Source: Methanoplanus endosymbiosus (GTDB lineage Archaea > Halobacteriota > Methanomicrobia > Methanomicrobiales > Methanomicrobiaceae). From it: a stretch of 64,000 nucleotides of DNA. The position numbers were made by a program, and so were the translations under genes. The notes under the pieces are model-generated. The model was not told where the DNA came from and made no database searches. It worked only from the letters and a program-made list of their open reading frames with translations. The stretch lies in NCBI RefSeq assembly GCF_024662215.1, contig NZ_CP096115.1:2356001-2420000 (forward strand), given 5' to 3'. How positions within the stretch are numbered: the first letter of the stretch is position 1; each line of letters begins with the position of its first letter. Positions 35,111-43,926 of this stretch are shown piece by piece.

Positions 35111-35174
35111 AAAATGGTCATTTATGAACCTGCGGGTTCACAGATGGCAGATGAAACAAATGTTTCATAGGAGA
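35111..35174 (-). repeat. Structured repeat, subtype A, copy 1
   Basis: Read on the minus strand it has hairpin 1 (ATGAAACA/TGTTTCAT), the linker CATCTGCCATCTGTG, hairpin 2 (TGTGAACC-CGCA-GGTTCATA) and the tail AATGACCATTTT. It matches the copy at 47298-47361 in 59 of 64 positions. The three differences in the arms of hairpin 2 keep base pairing. It lies just outside the 3' end of the group II intron, downstream of the TPR-like gene in the same orientation. Confidence 0.85.
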
Positions 35175-35234
35175 GTTGTGACTGTTGTATATTGTCGAAT
35201 AGGGAGGAAGTGTTACCACCTCCCCCCCTTCCAA

Positions 35235-35269
35235 GAACCAGTACTTGCAGCTTTCACCGCATACGGCTC
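35235..35269 (-). ncRNA. Group II intron domain V
   Basis: Minus-strand sequence GAGCCGTATGCGG-TGAAA-GCTGCAAGTACTGGTTC carries the catalytic AGC triad and a typical upper stem. The 3' strand reads GTACTGGTTC instead of the usual GTACGGTTC, so one extra U sits in the lower stem. This may weaken splicing. Confidence 0.85.
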
Positions 35270-35279
35270 ACGCATTCCA

Positions 35280-36761
35280 CTACCCGTTAGCGGGCGGCAG
35301 TGCAAAATAAGATAATTTAGTTTGGATCCATGGCGTTTGTCTTCTCATTCTCTCCTTTCTTTCGAGGAAATATTTCCTGTCAAGATAGGGATTAGCATTA
35401 AGCTTTGGGCAAGAATGTCTACGGATGGGAGCTTCCGAGAATTGTATTAACGTATTCTCTTCTGTTTTGAAAACCCATTTTCTTTTGCCTTCCACATGCC
35501 AATATTTACTTGCTACCCATTTGCGACCTTTGTTAGTGTGTCGACGTTTACCCCATTTCCAGGTTACTGTCCAGAGATAGTGATCTAATTTCTGGAAAGT
35601 TTCCTTGGCTGCATTATGACGATGATAATTTACCCAACCTCGTATGGTTGGATTTAATACCTTTATCAATTCCTCCTGAGACCATGCTCGGGCTTTTTTA
35701 ACTTTAGTCCTAATTTTATCAGTAATTGACTTGATTGATTTCTCCGATGGTTTAATGAGGAGTTTTCCTTTATATTTCCGGAAATTGTACCCCAAAAAGT
35801 CAAAGCCATTGTTGATATGAGTAATCAACGTTTTCTCTTCCGATAATTCCAGGCCTCTTATTGCGAGGAATTCTTTTATTATCTCCTTTGCTTCTTTTGC
35901 GATTTCCTCTGTAGGTGCAGTGACCAGAAAGTCATCTGCATAGCGAATAAAGTGAACTTTCATATTTTGGAATTGTTCATCAAGAATATGTTCAATTCCA
36001 TCGAGTGTCATATTCGCAAGAATTGGAGACACAAGGCCTCCTTGTGGAGTACCTTTATCTGTCGGAAAGAGAACATTATCAAAGACAAATCCCGATTTTA
36101 GGAACTGTGTAAGGATTGATTGATCCATAGGTATGTGTTCCTTAAGCCACACATGGTTAATATTATCAAAGCATCCCCGGATGTCTCCTTCCAGAATCCA
36201 TATGGATGATGTCTTTCTTCCTAAGCACGTAAATGCATATTCTGATGCATCCTGTGCTGATCTGAAAAGTCTAAATCCAAATGAACGTGGGTCTGCTGTT
36301 GTTTCTGCGATTGGTTGTAGGGCCAATCCATAGAGAGCCTGCATTGCCCGATCATACATGGATGGAATTGAGATTGGTCGCTTTGTTTTCTTACCAGGTT
36401 TAGGGATATAAATACGTCGTAATGGTTTTGCACAGTAATTTTTGTCTGTGAGGCTCAGAACTGCCTGCATCTTTGCAGATGCTGAGTTCCAGATTTCTCC
36501 GTCTATGCCGGGTGTACGCTTACCTTTGTTCTGTGTAACAATTCGTACAGCCAGCAATTTTGCTGATCTTGAATGAGTTAACAGGTAAGAAAGACGTTTC
36601 ACCAAATTCCAATTTTCTTCTTTTGTTGCCTTTGCAATCCGGATCTGTAGCCGGTTAACAGTGTCTCTTGTTTTGTCCCAGTCAATGGAGTTCCATTGCC
36701 GGGCAAGATCCCTGTCAGTATGTTTCTCGCAATTATGCGTCGTTGAATGACATACTTTCAT
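35280..36761 (-). CDS. ltrA: Group II intron reverse transcriptase/maturase, no HNH endonuclease
   Basis: About 493 residues. The RT domain contains GTPQGGLVSPILANM and the catalytic YADD in FIRYADDFLVTA. The maturase (X) domain follows: GFDFLGYNFRKY, KVKKARAWSQEELIKVLNP, RGWVNYHRHN. The C-terminus ends shortly after IRRHSCPKLNANPYLD, where an HNH endonuclease would normally start, so that domain is missing. It aids intron splicing and retrohoming. I prefer ATG 36761 because GGAAGG lies 7 nt upstream; an ATG at 36779 precedes that site. The protein has no internal stops. Confidence 0.92.
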   Translation of the reverse strand: MKVCHSTTHNCEKHTDRDLARQWNSIDWDKTRDTVNRLQIRIAKATKEENWNLVKRLSYLLTHSRSAKLLAVRIVTQNKGKRTPGIDGEIWNSASAKMQAVLSLTDKNYCAKPLRRIYIPKPGKKTKRPISIPSMYDRAMQALYGLALQPIAETTADPRSFGFRLFRSAQDASEYAFTCLGRKTSSIWILEGDIRGCFDNINHVWLKEHIPMDQSILTQFLKSGFVFDNVLFPTDKGTPQGGLVSPILANMTLDGIEHILDEQFQNMKVHFIRYADDFLVTAPTEEIAKEAKEIIKEFLAIRGLELSEEKTLITHINNGFDFLGYNFRKYKGKLLIKPSEKSIKSITDKIRTKVKKARAWSQEELIKVLNPTIRGWVNYHRHNAAKETFQKLDHYLWTVTWKWGKRRHTNKGRKWVASKYWHVEGKRKWVFKTEENTLIQFSEAPIRRHSCPKLNANPYLDRKYFLERKERMRRQTPWIQTKLSYFALPPANG

Positions 36762-37344
36762 AAGTTTACCTTCCTTCATTGCTTAGGAATACCTGTCCCA
36801 CGTCAGCACCCTTTCAGGTCGAGGCAACAACCCCTATCCTGCCCGTTACGGCAGGCCTTAGCTTTTTAGGACATCCTGTTCCGTCTATACCATTTGTCGG
36901 TCTCACGACTTCCATACCCAAATTGGGAGTATATACGGATTACCAAGTTCCATAACATAGATAATATAGATGCTTTAGGAGCCATCTTTAGGCCGGGAAC
37001 CATCTGTTCGTTTGTTATATTGTCAGCGTTTCCAACATAACCTGATTCCATACCATTTTGGTTCGGGCGTGTCAGTCTAAATACGCCTGTCTCAGTTTAC
37101 GACCCATACGATGATTCAGCGTTTGCTTCTCCATGGCATCCTTTCTCTGGCAGATTGATCAGGTTAGACTCCTGATTTTCTCCACGTTGTCCCACAGGCT
37201 TCACACAATTCCGTTACCAGAAATGCATGCTGCGGTAGAGATATCCCAAACGAAATGGATAGCTTTACGCAATCTATGTTACAGCTTTTCTTGTCGCACA
37301 CGCCTGAACTGAACACCTGTTCCGGTTAAGGCAGATTTACTGAA

Positions 37345-38544
37345 TTACTCCTGAATTTTTATGACCTGCATTGAATAACGGTCAAGCGAATCAAAGAAGA
37401 CGTTTTTTGCCGCTTTTTTTCTGTCATTGTCATCGGAGAAGATGTCCTTCATAAGATACTCAATAACTGCAAGGTAGAAATGCAGTGATTTAAATTTCTT
37501 TTTTATCAGTTTTAACTGCAAATCCGCTTCATTTTTCTCTTCTCTCATGATGTATATCGCAAGGTCATAGAGCTGAATTAAATAATGCGGTATCCCCTTT
37601 TCGAGTGCATCCTTCCTGTACTGGTTGTAGGTATTTTTGCTGTTTGAAAGCAGGGACAGTTTAATCCCGTAATATACAGGTTCAAGATTGTCCGGATTTT
37701 GCTGGATCATCTGCTTTACAATGCCTGAAGCACCCATTGCATCGCGTTTTTCCAGTTTGTAGTAGTAATATTCCCTCATGAAGTCAAGGTCATTGGTATA
37801 TTTTTCAATGGCATATGATAATAGGTCTGATCTCTTTATCTCATTGCCGTCATTCTTTGCCTTGGCAATTCCGATCTTTAAAAACCATCTCTCTGAGGGA
37901 AACCATTCCAGAGCTTTATTTATCATAAGCCAGAATGCCTGGTCCATGATCTCGGTATCTCTTATATCGATCTGTTTTAATCTGTTTATCTCCGGCTGTG
38001 CCCTTGCAAGTTCAAGCAGAATCTCCCTTGATGCAAGTTCATACTGTGATGGCCTTCCTGCCGGATCGTTTATATTTTTTGATGATTTCTCTTCATCTTC
38101 GGAGAGTGCATAATAGCAGAATGCGATGTATATTCCTATTCTCGCATCGTACTTCCAGAGGTCCCCAAAATAACTGATAGCTTCCCAGTATTTTCCGACA
38201 TCCATCAGTTTTATTCCGGAGAATACCTTTAGGGTTGATTTCTTTGTCTTTTTTCTCTTACAGCGGATTGCATTTCTTATAATCTTCTCAATAAACTCAG
38301 TTTTCTTTGCCTCTGCGCTCGATATCATTATCCTGTAGGCCACTGAATCTATAAAATCGTCATGGGTTGCATCATCAATGTCCGGAAAGGCATTTTCAAG
38401 TGCAGACATCACATGCCCAAAGAAAACAGGAAGGTTATTTGATATTTTTTCCGGATTGTTGTCAATGTAGAGGAAGAGATCTTTCTTTAGTGATTCAACT
38501 TTCTCATATCTGATAGCATCTGTAAGTTTCTCTCCCCTTGGCAT
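37345..38544 (-). CDS. TPR-like helical protein of unknown function
   Basis: A 399-residue protein without membrane segments. The N-terminal ~90 residues are charged helices. From about residue 105 the pattern suggests helical repeats, such as IKLMDVGKYWEAISYFGDLW, DQAFWLMINKALEWFPSERW, QNPDNLEPVYYGIKLSLLS and KSLHFYLAVIEYLM. These resemble tetratricopeptide-type scaffolds, but I do not recognise a named family. It is separated by 46 bp from ABCE1 and by about 45 bp from the group II intron. Confidence 0.6.
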   Translation of the reverse strand: MPRGEKLTDAIRYEKVESLKKDLFLYIDNNPEKISNNLPVFFGHVMSALENAFPDIDDATHDDFIDSVAYRIMISSAEAKKTEFIEKIIRNAIRCKRKKTKKSTLKVFSGIKLMDVGKYWEAISYFGDLWKYDARIGIYIAFCYYALSEDEEKSSKNINDPAGRPSQYELASREILLELARAQPEINRLKQIDIRDTEIMDQAFWLMINKALEWFPSERWFLKIGIAKAKNDGNEIKRSDLLSYAIEKYTNDLDFMREYYYYKLEKRDAMGASGIVKQMIQQNPDNLEPVYYGIKLSLLSNSKNTYNQYRKDALEKGIPHYLIQLYDLAIYIMREEKNEADLQLKLIKKKFKSLHFYLAVIEYLMKDIFSDDNDRKKAAKNVFFDSLDRYSMQVIKIQE

Positions 38545-38590
38545 AAATCAAAACCCTTTTCACTAAAAGTTTATTTTAACAGATAAAAAA

Positions 38591-40366
38591 TTATGTTTTT
38601 GAGATTTCTGCGTAATAATACTCGCCGGCTGACCTCTGCTCACGGTCAAGGTAACTTCCGGGCTTGTTTATTCTTGGCCTTCCGGATTTGTCACGCCTGA
38701 ATGTTACCTGCAATTCCTTCAGGAAGTGGTTCATTCCGTCTTTCATTGAGAAGGGGCCAAGTGCCCTGCCGTCAATGCCGGGGTTTCCGTCAAAGACTAA
38801 CAGGCGTTCACTGATCATATCAATGACATAGATGTCGTGGTCAATTACTAATACACCTGACTCTGTGCTCTCGGCATGGCGCTTCAGCACTCTTGCAAGT
38901 TTCACACGCTGCTCTACGTCAAGGTGTGCACTCGGTTCGTCAAGGATATATATGTCAGCTTCCTGTGAGAGGCAGAGTGCAATTGCAACCCTCTGTAGTT
39001 CTCCGCCGGAGAGCTGATCAACACTATTCTGGAGGAGCGGCTCAAGGGTCAGCGGCTCTAAGATCTCATGTTTATAGAAGTTGGAATCAAACTTGCTGGT
39101 AGCTTTCCTAAGAAGCATCTCCACAGAATCTGTTGAGTCTGTCTTTACATACTGAGGTTTGTATGATACTTTTACTGTCTCTGAAATCTCTCCGGAATCA
39201 GGTTTTTCAGCACCGGCAAGCAGTTTTGCAAAGGTACTCTTTCCTATACCATTTGCGCCCACAACTCCGAGTACTTCACCATGCCGGATATCTCCGCCAT
39301 TGATATTTAAGGTGAATTTGCCGTCATAACTCTTTTCCATTGCCGGAAATTTCATCAGAATCTCTCTTGGTGAGTCCCTTGTGTGTGACCTCGTCTCAAA
39401 GTCAACTGAGTACTGTCTGAATCTTACATTCTCCTCAGCAAGGAAACCTTCCAGATACTGGTTAATTCCGACCCTCACGCCCTTTGGCCTTGTGAGAATT
39501 CCAAATACGGATGGTTTACCATATCCTATGTGGATATTGTCAGCAAGCATGTCAAGTATCGCAAGGTCGTGCTCAACTATCATAACAGGTTTTTTCTCAG
39601 CAACTTCCCGTATGAGTTCCGCTGCCACCATTCTCTGATATATGTCAAGATAGGGAGTTATCTCATCAAGGAAGTAAAAATTTACATCCCTTGCGAGACA
39701 TGCCGTAAGGGCAACTCTCTGCAGTTCTCCGCCGGAGAGCTGGGCAATCTCCCTGTCAAGTATTGGGTCAAGTTTCAGCCTGTCTGTCAGGTGATCCATT
39801 ATGCCTCTCTCATCGGTGGATTTTAAGAGTTCGCTGACTTTTCCTTTGAATACTTTCGGGATAAAGTCAATGTACTGAGGTTTTACCGAGGCATTCACCT
39901 TTCCCTGTGATATGAGCTGAATATAGTCGAAGAGTTCAGTGCCTGCATAGTCGTCAAGGAATTTATCCCAGGTGGGTTCTTCATCAAAGGCTCCTCTGTT
40001 GGGGATTAGCTGACCTGACAGTATGCTTACAGCAGTACTCTTTCCTATACCATTGGCTCCGAGGATTCCCATGACCTTCCCCTCAGCCGGCATTGCCATA
40101 CCATAAAGGGCAAAACCATTCTGCCCGTATCTGTGTGTCGGGTGTTCAAGCTCTTCAGGAAGTGTAATTATATCTATAGCTTCAAAGGGGCATTTTTTAA
40201 CACATATTCCACACCCGACACAGAGTTCTTCGGATATTACTGCTTTGCCGTTTTCTCCGATAATTACTGTCTCATCGCCTGTTCTGACTCTTGGACAGTA
40301 CAATATACATTCCTGTCCGCATTTTATAGGGTGGCACCTGTCTTTATGTACAACGGCAATTCGCAT
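38591..40366 (-). CDS. abce1: Ribosome recycling ATPase ABCE1 (RNase L inhibitor homologue)
   Basis: About 591 residues. The N-terminal Fe-S domain has two 4-Cys sets (CHPIKCGQECILYCP and CVGCGICVKKCP). Two ABC domains follow, each with Walker A GANGIGKST and signature LSGGELQRVA; the second Walker B is ILDEPSAHLD, the first reads FLDEITPYLD. ABCE1 splits ribosomes after termination or Pelota-mediated rescue. ATG 40366 begins MRIAVVHKDRC; a TTG three codons upstream is less likely. It is encoded near Rqc2/NEMF and Pelota, its functional partners. Confidence 0.96.
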   Translation of the reverse strand: MRIAVVHKDRCHPIKCGQECILYCPRVRTGDETVIIGENGKAVISEELCVGCGICVKKCPFEAIDIITLPEELEHPTHRYGQNGFALYGMAMPAEGKVMGILGANGIGKSTAVSILSGQLIPNRGAFDEEPTWDKFLDDYAGTELFDYIQLISQGKVNASVKPQYIDFIPKVFKGKVSELLKSTDERGIMDHLTDRLKLDPILDREIAQLSGGELQRVALTACLARDVNFYFLDEITPYLDIYQRMVAAELIREVAEKKPVMIVEHDLAILDMLADNIHIGYGKPSVFGILTRPKGVRVGINQYLEGFLAEENVRFRQYSVDFETRSHTRDSPREILMKFPAMEKSYDGKFTLNINGGDIRHGEVLGVVGANGIGKSTFAKLLAGAEKPDSGEISETVKVSYKPQYVKTDSTDSVEMLLRKATSKFDSNFYKHEILEPLTLEPLLQNSVDQLSGGELQRVAIALCLSQEADIYILDEPSAHLDVEQRVKLARVLKRHAESTESGVLVIDHDIYVIDMISERLLVFDGNPGIDGRALGPFSMKDGMNHFLKELQVTFRRDKSGRPRINKPGSYLDREQRSAGEYYYAEISKT

Positions 40367-40404
40367 ATTAATCAACTTGTAAATTTTTTATGAAAAATGT
40401 ATTT

Positions 40405-40776
40405 TTAATTTATTGAGAGGAGAATTGTCCATGATATAAACCAGAAGGCAAATGCCATGAAACCCTGATAGAACCAGTCCTTTCCTCCAAGTTCAGAATA
40501 ATCAATCTTTAATGCCATAAAGGCATGCTTCTGAAATACTATTCCTGCAAGAAGCAAAAGCCAGCCGAGTATTGCTTTTGGTTCACCTGCGGGTGATACA
40601 GGGTCACCTATGAATATATATGACAATACTCCGGTTATGATTCCCATGAAACATCCGACGCAGGTCCTTATCATGCGCTGCTGATGAGAAGCAACCTTCT
40701 CTTCGGCACTTTTGCTGCTTATTTTCTCTGTTATTGGGTCTGCAGAAATCTCCTCACTCATATAAACATCAGTCAT
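40405..40776 (-). CDS. EMC6-like archaeal membrane protein
   Basis: About 123 residues after choosing ATG 40776; longer starts extend into the divergent NEMF gene. It has about three membrane helices: TCVGCFMGIITGVLSYIFI, LGWLLLLAGIVF, and KDWFYQGFMAFAFWFISWTI. The end motif resembles the archaeal EMC6-like family (DUF5379), linked to membrane-protein insertion. It lies 38 nt upstream of ABCE1 on the same strand and diverges from the NEMF gene with about 40 bp between starts, implying a shared promoter region. Confidence 0.72.
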   Translation of the reverse strand: MTDVYMSEEISADPITEKISSKSAEEKVASHQQRMIRTCVGCFMGIITGVLSYIFIGDPVSPAGEPKAILGWLLLLAGIVFQKHAFMALKIDYSELGGKDWFYQGFMAFAFWFISWTILLSIN

Positions 40777-40815
40777 TATTTTTTTGTCTTCAGACAATAT
40801 GTAGTTTGGTATATA

Positions 40816-42705
40816 ATGGCTGTTAAAAAAGGAATGAGCGGACTTGATCTCAAGGCTGTAATAAGCGAGCTGAATGATCTGATGCCGCTCTGGATTGGAA
40901 AGATATACCAATACAACCAGAATGCATTCGGATTCAGGCTTAACGGCGAGGAGAGGCAGAAATATAATTTCATTGCTGAGTCCGGAATCAGGGTTCATCT
41001 GACTGAAACACTTCCGAAATCACCGGAGAATCCTTCGGGGTATTCGATGTATCTCAGAAAATATCTCTCCGGCGGAAGAATACTTGAGATAAATCAGCCG
41101 GGAATCCAGAGGGTGCTTGATCTTACTATAGGTAAGAGTGAGAGCAGTTATCATCTCATCTTTGAATTTTTTGATGAGGGCAATGCAATACTCTGTGATT
41201 CTGAATATACGATTTTAAATGCGCTGAAGAGGCATAGGTTTAAGGATCGGGATATAATTGCGGGGGAGAAGTATGCTGTTACCGGAAAGGACATAACTGA
41301 CTTTGACGTGGAATCTGCCGGAGCCGTTCTCGCTGAATCGGATAGGGATATTGTAAGAACGCTTGCTTCTTCATTCATGCTTGGGGGAAAGTATGCAGAG
41401 GAGATCTGCCGGATCTCCGGCATTCCCAAAGAAAGTCCTGCACCTGAGGCTGACCCTGCACAAATACTTGCGGCGTTTGACACTTTATCTGAAAATCTTG
41501 ATTTAAGAAGAACTCCTGCCATCACAAAGAGTGGTTGCTGGCCGTTAATCTTTGAGGGCGAGATTCCGGACGATAAATTTGAGACCTACAACCAGGCACT
41601 GGACTCATATTTCGGCCTTTTGAAGATCTCTGAGGCTGAAGGGAAGAAAAAGCTTTCCAAGGCTGAAATTATCAGAAAAAGGCAGCAGGAAGCCATAGTT
41701 AAATTTGAGGAGAAAGTTGCCATTGCCAGTGATAAAGTTGAGATAATCTATGCAAATTACCAGACAATTGCAGATATAGTCAGGACCCTCTCAGATGCTT
41801 CAGAGAAGATGTCGTGGCAGGAGATTGAGAAGATACTGAAAAACGCCGATAATACAATGGCTAAGATGATAAAGCGGGTTTATCCTTCAGAGTCGGCTGT
41901 TGATATCCTCCTTGACGGAAAAACGATAAAACTCTATGCTGCTGAGAGTGTTGAGGGAAATGCCGGCAGGTACTACTCCGAGATTAAGAAGTTTAAGAAG
42001 AAGAAGGCCGGGGCACTCGTTGCTATGGAGAAATTTAAGCCACGGGAGAGGCCGGAGAAGAAGAGGACCGATATTAAATTCTTAAAGCCGAAGTGGTTTC
42101 ATAAATTCAGGTGGTTTTACACATCTGACGATGTCCTTGTCATCGGCGGGCGTGATGCCGGTACAAATGAGGATATTGTGAAGAAATATCTTGAGGGTAA
42201 GGATACCTTCTTCCATGCTGACATCCACGGCGGAAGTGCAGTGGCCGTAAAGGGTGAGACTGGTTGTATGGATGAGGCGGCAGTATTTGCAGTCTCCTAT
42301 TCCAATGCCTGGAAGTCCGGTTTTTACAGCGCTGATGTATATGCAGTGCCAAGGGATCAGGTGAGCAAGACTGCCGAGTCAGGTGAGTCATTAAAACGCG
42401 GTGCTTTTGTCATCAGAGGTGAGAGGAAATACTACAGAAATGTCTCACCCGGAATTTCAATCGGGCTTCAGACATCGCCGGAGTATGGTATTATTGGCGG
42501 GCCGTCTTCTGCCATTGAGAAGAGGAAAGGATATTTTGTGCGTATTCTCCCCGGCACGTACGAGCCGAATGATATCGCAAGGAAGATCCTTAAGGTCTTA
42601 AAGGAGAAGATTCCGGAGAGTGAACAGAAGAACCTGAAGAAGGTCTTAAACACCGAGAATATTGCGGCATTTGTCCCGCCCGGCGGGTCGGATATAGCGG
42701 AGTGA
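40816..42705 (+). CDS. rqcH: Rqc2/NEMF (NFACT) ribosome quality control protein
   Basis: 629 residues from ATG 40816. The N-terminal NFACT-N domain is residues 1-~270 (MSGLDLKAVISELNDLMPLW, NAFGFRLN). A long coiled coil covers about 280-400 (KAEIIRKRQQEAIVKFEEK). The NFACT-R domain covers about 425-560 (KPKWFHKFRWFYTSDDVLVI, GGRDAGTNEDIVKKYL, HADIHGGSA). These proteins bind stalled large subunits and recruit tRNA to add C-terminal tails to nascent chains. The aPelota gene follows after 4 nt, so rescue and quality control are co-expressed. An in-frame extension upstream to 40684 would overlap the divergent gene. Confidence 0.93.
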   Translation: MAVKKGMSGLDLKAVISELNDLMPLWIGKIYQYNQNAFGFRLNGEERQKYNFIAESGIRVHLTETLPKSPENPSGYSMYLRKYLSGGRILEINQPGIQRVLDLTIGKSESSYHLIFEFFDEGNAILCDSEYTILNALKRHRFKDRDIIAGEKYAVTGKDITDFDVESAGAVLAESDRDIVRTLASSFMLGGKYAEEICRISGIPKESPAPEADPAQILAAFDTLSENLDLRRTPAITKSGCWPLIFEGEIPDDKFETYNQALDSYFGLLKISEAEGKKKLSKAEIIRKRQQEAIVKFEEKVAIASDKVEIIYANYQTIADIVRTLSDASEKMSWQEIEKILKNADNTMAKMIKRVYPSESAVDILLDGKTIKLYAAESVEGNAGRYYSEIKKFKKKKAGALVAMEKFKPRERPEKKRTDIKFLKPKWFHKFRWFYTSDDVLVIGGRDAGTNEDIVKKYLEGKDTFFHADIHGGSAVAVKGETGCMDEAAVFAVSYSNAWKSGFYSADVYAVPRDQVSKTAESGESLKRGAFVIRGERKYYRNVSPGISIGLQTSPEYGIIGGPSSAIEKRKGYFVRILPGTYEPNDIARKILKVLKEKIPESEQKNLKKVLNTENIAAFVPPGGSDIAE

Positions 42706-42709
42706 TCAG

Positions 42710-43732
42710 TTGAAGTCTGAATTCTGCGGCCTTAAGAGAAATTTCGGGGAGATTAAACTCTTTCCGGAGACCCTTGACGACTTATGGCACTTAAAGCACC
42801 TGATAGCTCCGGGCGATCTCGTCTTTGCAACAACCTTCAGAAGTATTGACTCCGCCACTGACAAGGCACGGCCTGAGAAGACGGAGAAGAAGCCTGTGCG
42901 CCTTGGCATACGCATTGAGAAGGTTGAGTTCCATCAGAATTCCGGGCGGCTCAGAGCGGGCGGTTTGATTGAGCACGGCCCTGATACAGGCTTTCACCAT
43001 TCCTTAAATCTGGAATCCGGGCATGAAATTTCGGTGATAAAAAACTGGACTTCCTATGATCTCGAAAGAATTGACAGGGCGGTTAAGGCATCCTCACTTG
43101 GTCTTATTCATATTCTGACAGTCGAGGAGGGTGAGGCAGAACTCTTCAGGCTGAGGCAGTTTGGCCCTGAGCAGGTTACTGCAATTCTTGGCGGGTCAGG
43201 CAAGCGTGAGGGTCTTGACAGCCGGAAGGAATTTTTCCTTGAGGTGTACGGTTTTCTGTCAGCAATTACCGGGCCGGTTGTTGTTGCAGGGCCCGGTTTT
43301 GTCAAGGATGATTTCATCTCCTTTCTGAAGTCAAAGGATGCTGAGCTTGCTGAGAGGTGCATCACTGCCGAGACGAGGCGTATAGGCAGGGGTGCCGTGC
43401 AGGAGGTTATCGGGCTTGGCATCACAGGCCGGATAAATGAGGACATTCAGCTTGCAAGGGAGGTTAAGGCCGTTGATGAGCTGTTAAAGAGGATTTCTAC
43501 CGGAGGGGCCGTTGCGTACGGAGTATCTGAGGTCAGACAGGCTATTGACTACGGCGCTGTGGATGAGGTGCTTGTCTGCGACAGCCTGCTTCGGGACAAT
43601 AACATATCGGCACTTCTTGAAACTGCTGAAAATATGAGGGCGGGTATAGTTGTTCTCTCGACTGAGTTTGAACCCGGAAGCCGTCTTGAAGCGCTTGGCG
43701 GCATTGCGGCTCTTCTAAGATTTAAAATATGA
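42710..43732 (+). CDS. pelA: Pelota homologue (ribosome rescue factor aPelota)
   Basis: 340 residues starting at TTG 42710, with GGAGTGATC directly upstream. Three domains are seen: the N-terminal Sm-like domain (LWHLKHLIAPGDLVFATTFR), the central eRF1-like domain (LGLIHILTVEEGEAELF, VVVAGPGFVKDDF) and the C-terminal domain (AVAYGVSEVRQAIDYGAVDE, STEFEPGSRLEALGGIAALL). It lacks the GGQ motif, as expected for Pelota versus aRF1. It recognises stalled ribosomes with aEF1-alpha and hands them to ABCE1. Confidence 0.96.
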   Translation: MKSEFCGLKRNFGEIKLFPETLDDLWHLKHLIAPGDLVFATTFRSIDSATDKARPEKTEKKPVRLGIRIEKVEFHQNSGRLRAGGLIEHGPDTGFHHSLNLESGHEISVIKNWTSYDLERIDRAVKASSLGLIHILTVEEGEAELFRLRQFGPEQVTAILGGSGKREGLDSRKEFFLEVYGFLSAITGPVVVAGPGFVKDDFISFLKSKDAELAERCITAETRRIGRGAVQEVIGLGITGRINEDIQLAREVKAVDELLKRISTGGAVAYGVSEVRQAIDYGAVDEVLVCDSLLRDNNISALLETAENMRAGIVVLSTEFEPGSRLEALGGIAALLRFKI

Positions 43733-43857
43733 ATCACTTTTTTCGCCGGAATTTCTGATATTTCCGGTGTAAAACATACCCGATATTCACTCTGTTCATT
43801 CACGATAAAAATCGGAAAAACTCTGATCAATTTCCTTAGAAGAGAACTTTTTTTACG

Positions 43858-43877
43858 AAAAAACCATGTGGTTTTTT
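43858..43877. terminator. Bidirectional terminator between pelota and FKBP genes
   Basis: AAAAAACCA (43858-43866) and TGGTTTTTT (43869-43877) form a perfect inverted repeat that gives a T-run on both strands between two convergent genes. Confidence 0.65.
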
Positions 43878-43926
43878 GATAATTTGAATTTTGGTTTTAA
43901 AAAATATTTTTGCTGAAAATCCGGGT

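Larger units (their letters stand above)
35191..37299 (-). mobile_element. Group II intron (about 2.1 kb) encoding a reverse transcriptase/maturase
   Basis: On the minus strand the 5' end reads GTGCGACAAGAA from 37299 (or GTGTGCG from 37301), fitting the GUGYG start. Domain V is at 35235-35269 and domain VI follows with a GGAGG...CCTCC stem and a bulged A, ending CTATTCGACAAT near 35191. The maturase gene occupies domain IV. The intron lies about 45 bp after the stop of the TPR-like gene at 37345 and interrupts no coding sequence. Exact splice sites need RNA data. Confidence 0.85.

Noticed and set aside
40684-40815. Upstream in-frame extension of the NEMF gene
   Set aside because: It overlaps the divergent EMC6-like gene, and NFACT family proteins start at the MAVKKGMSGLDLK-type N-terminus.
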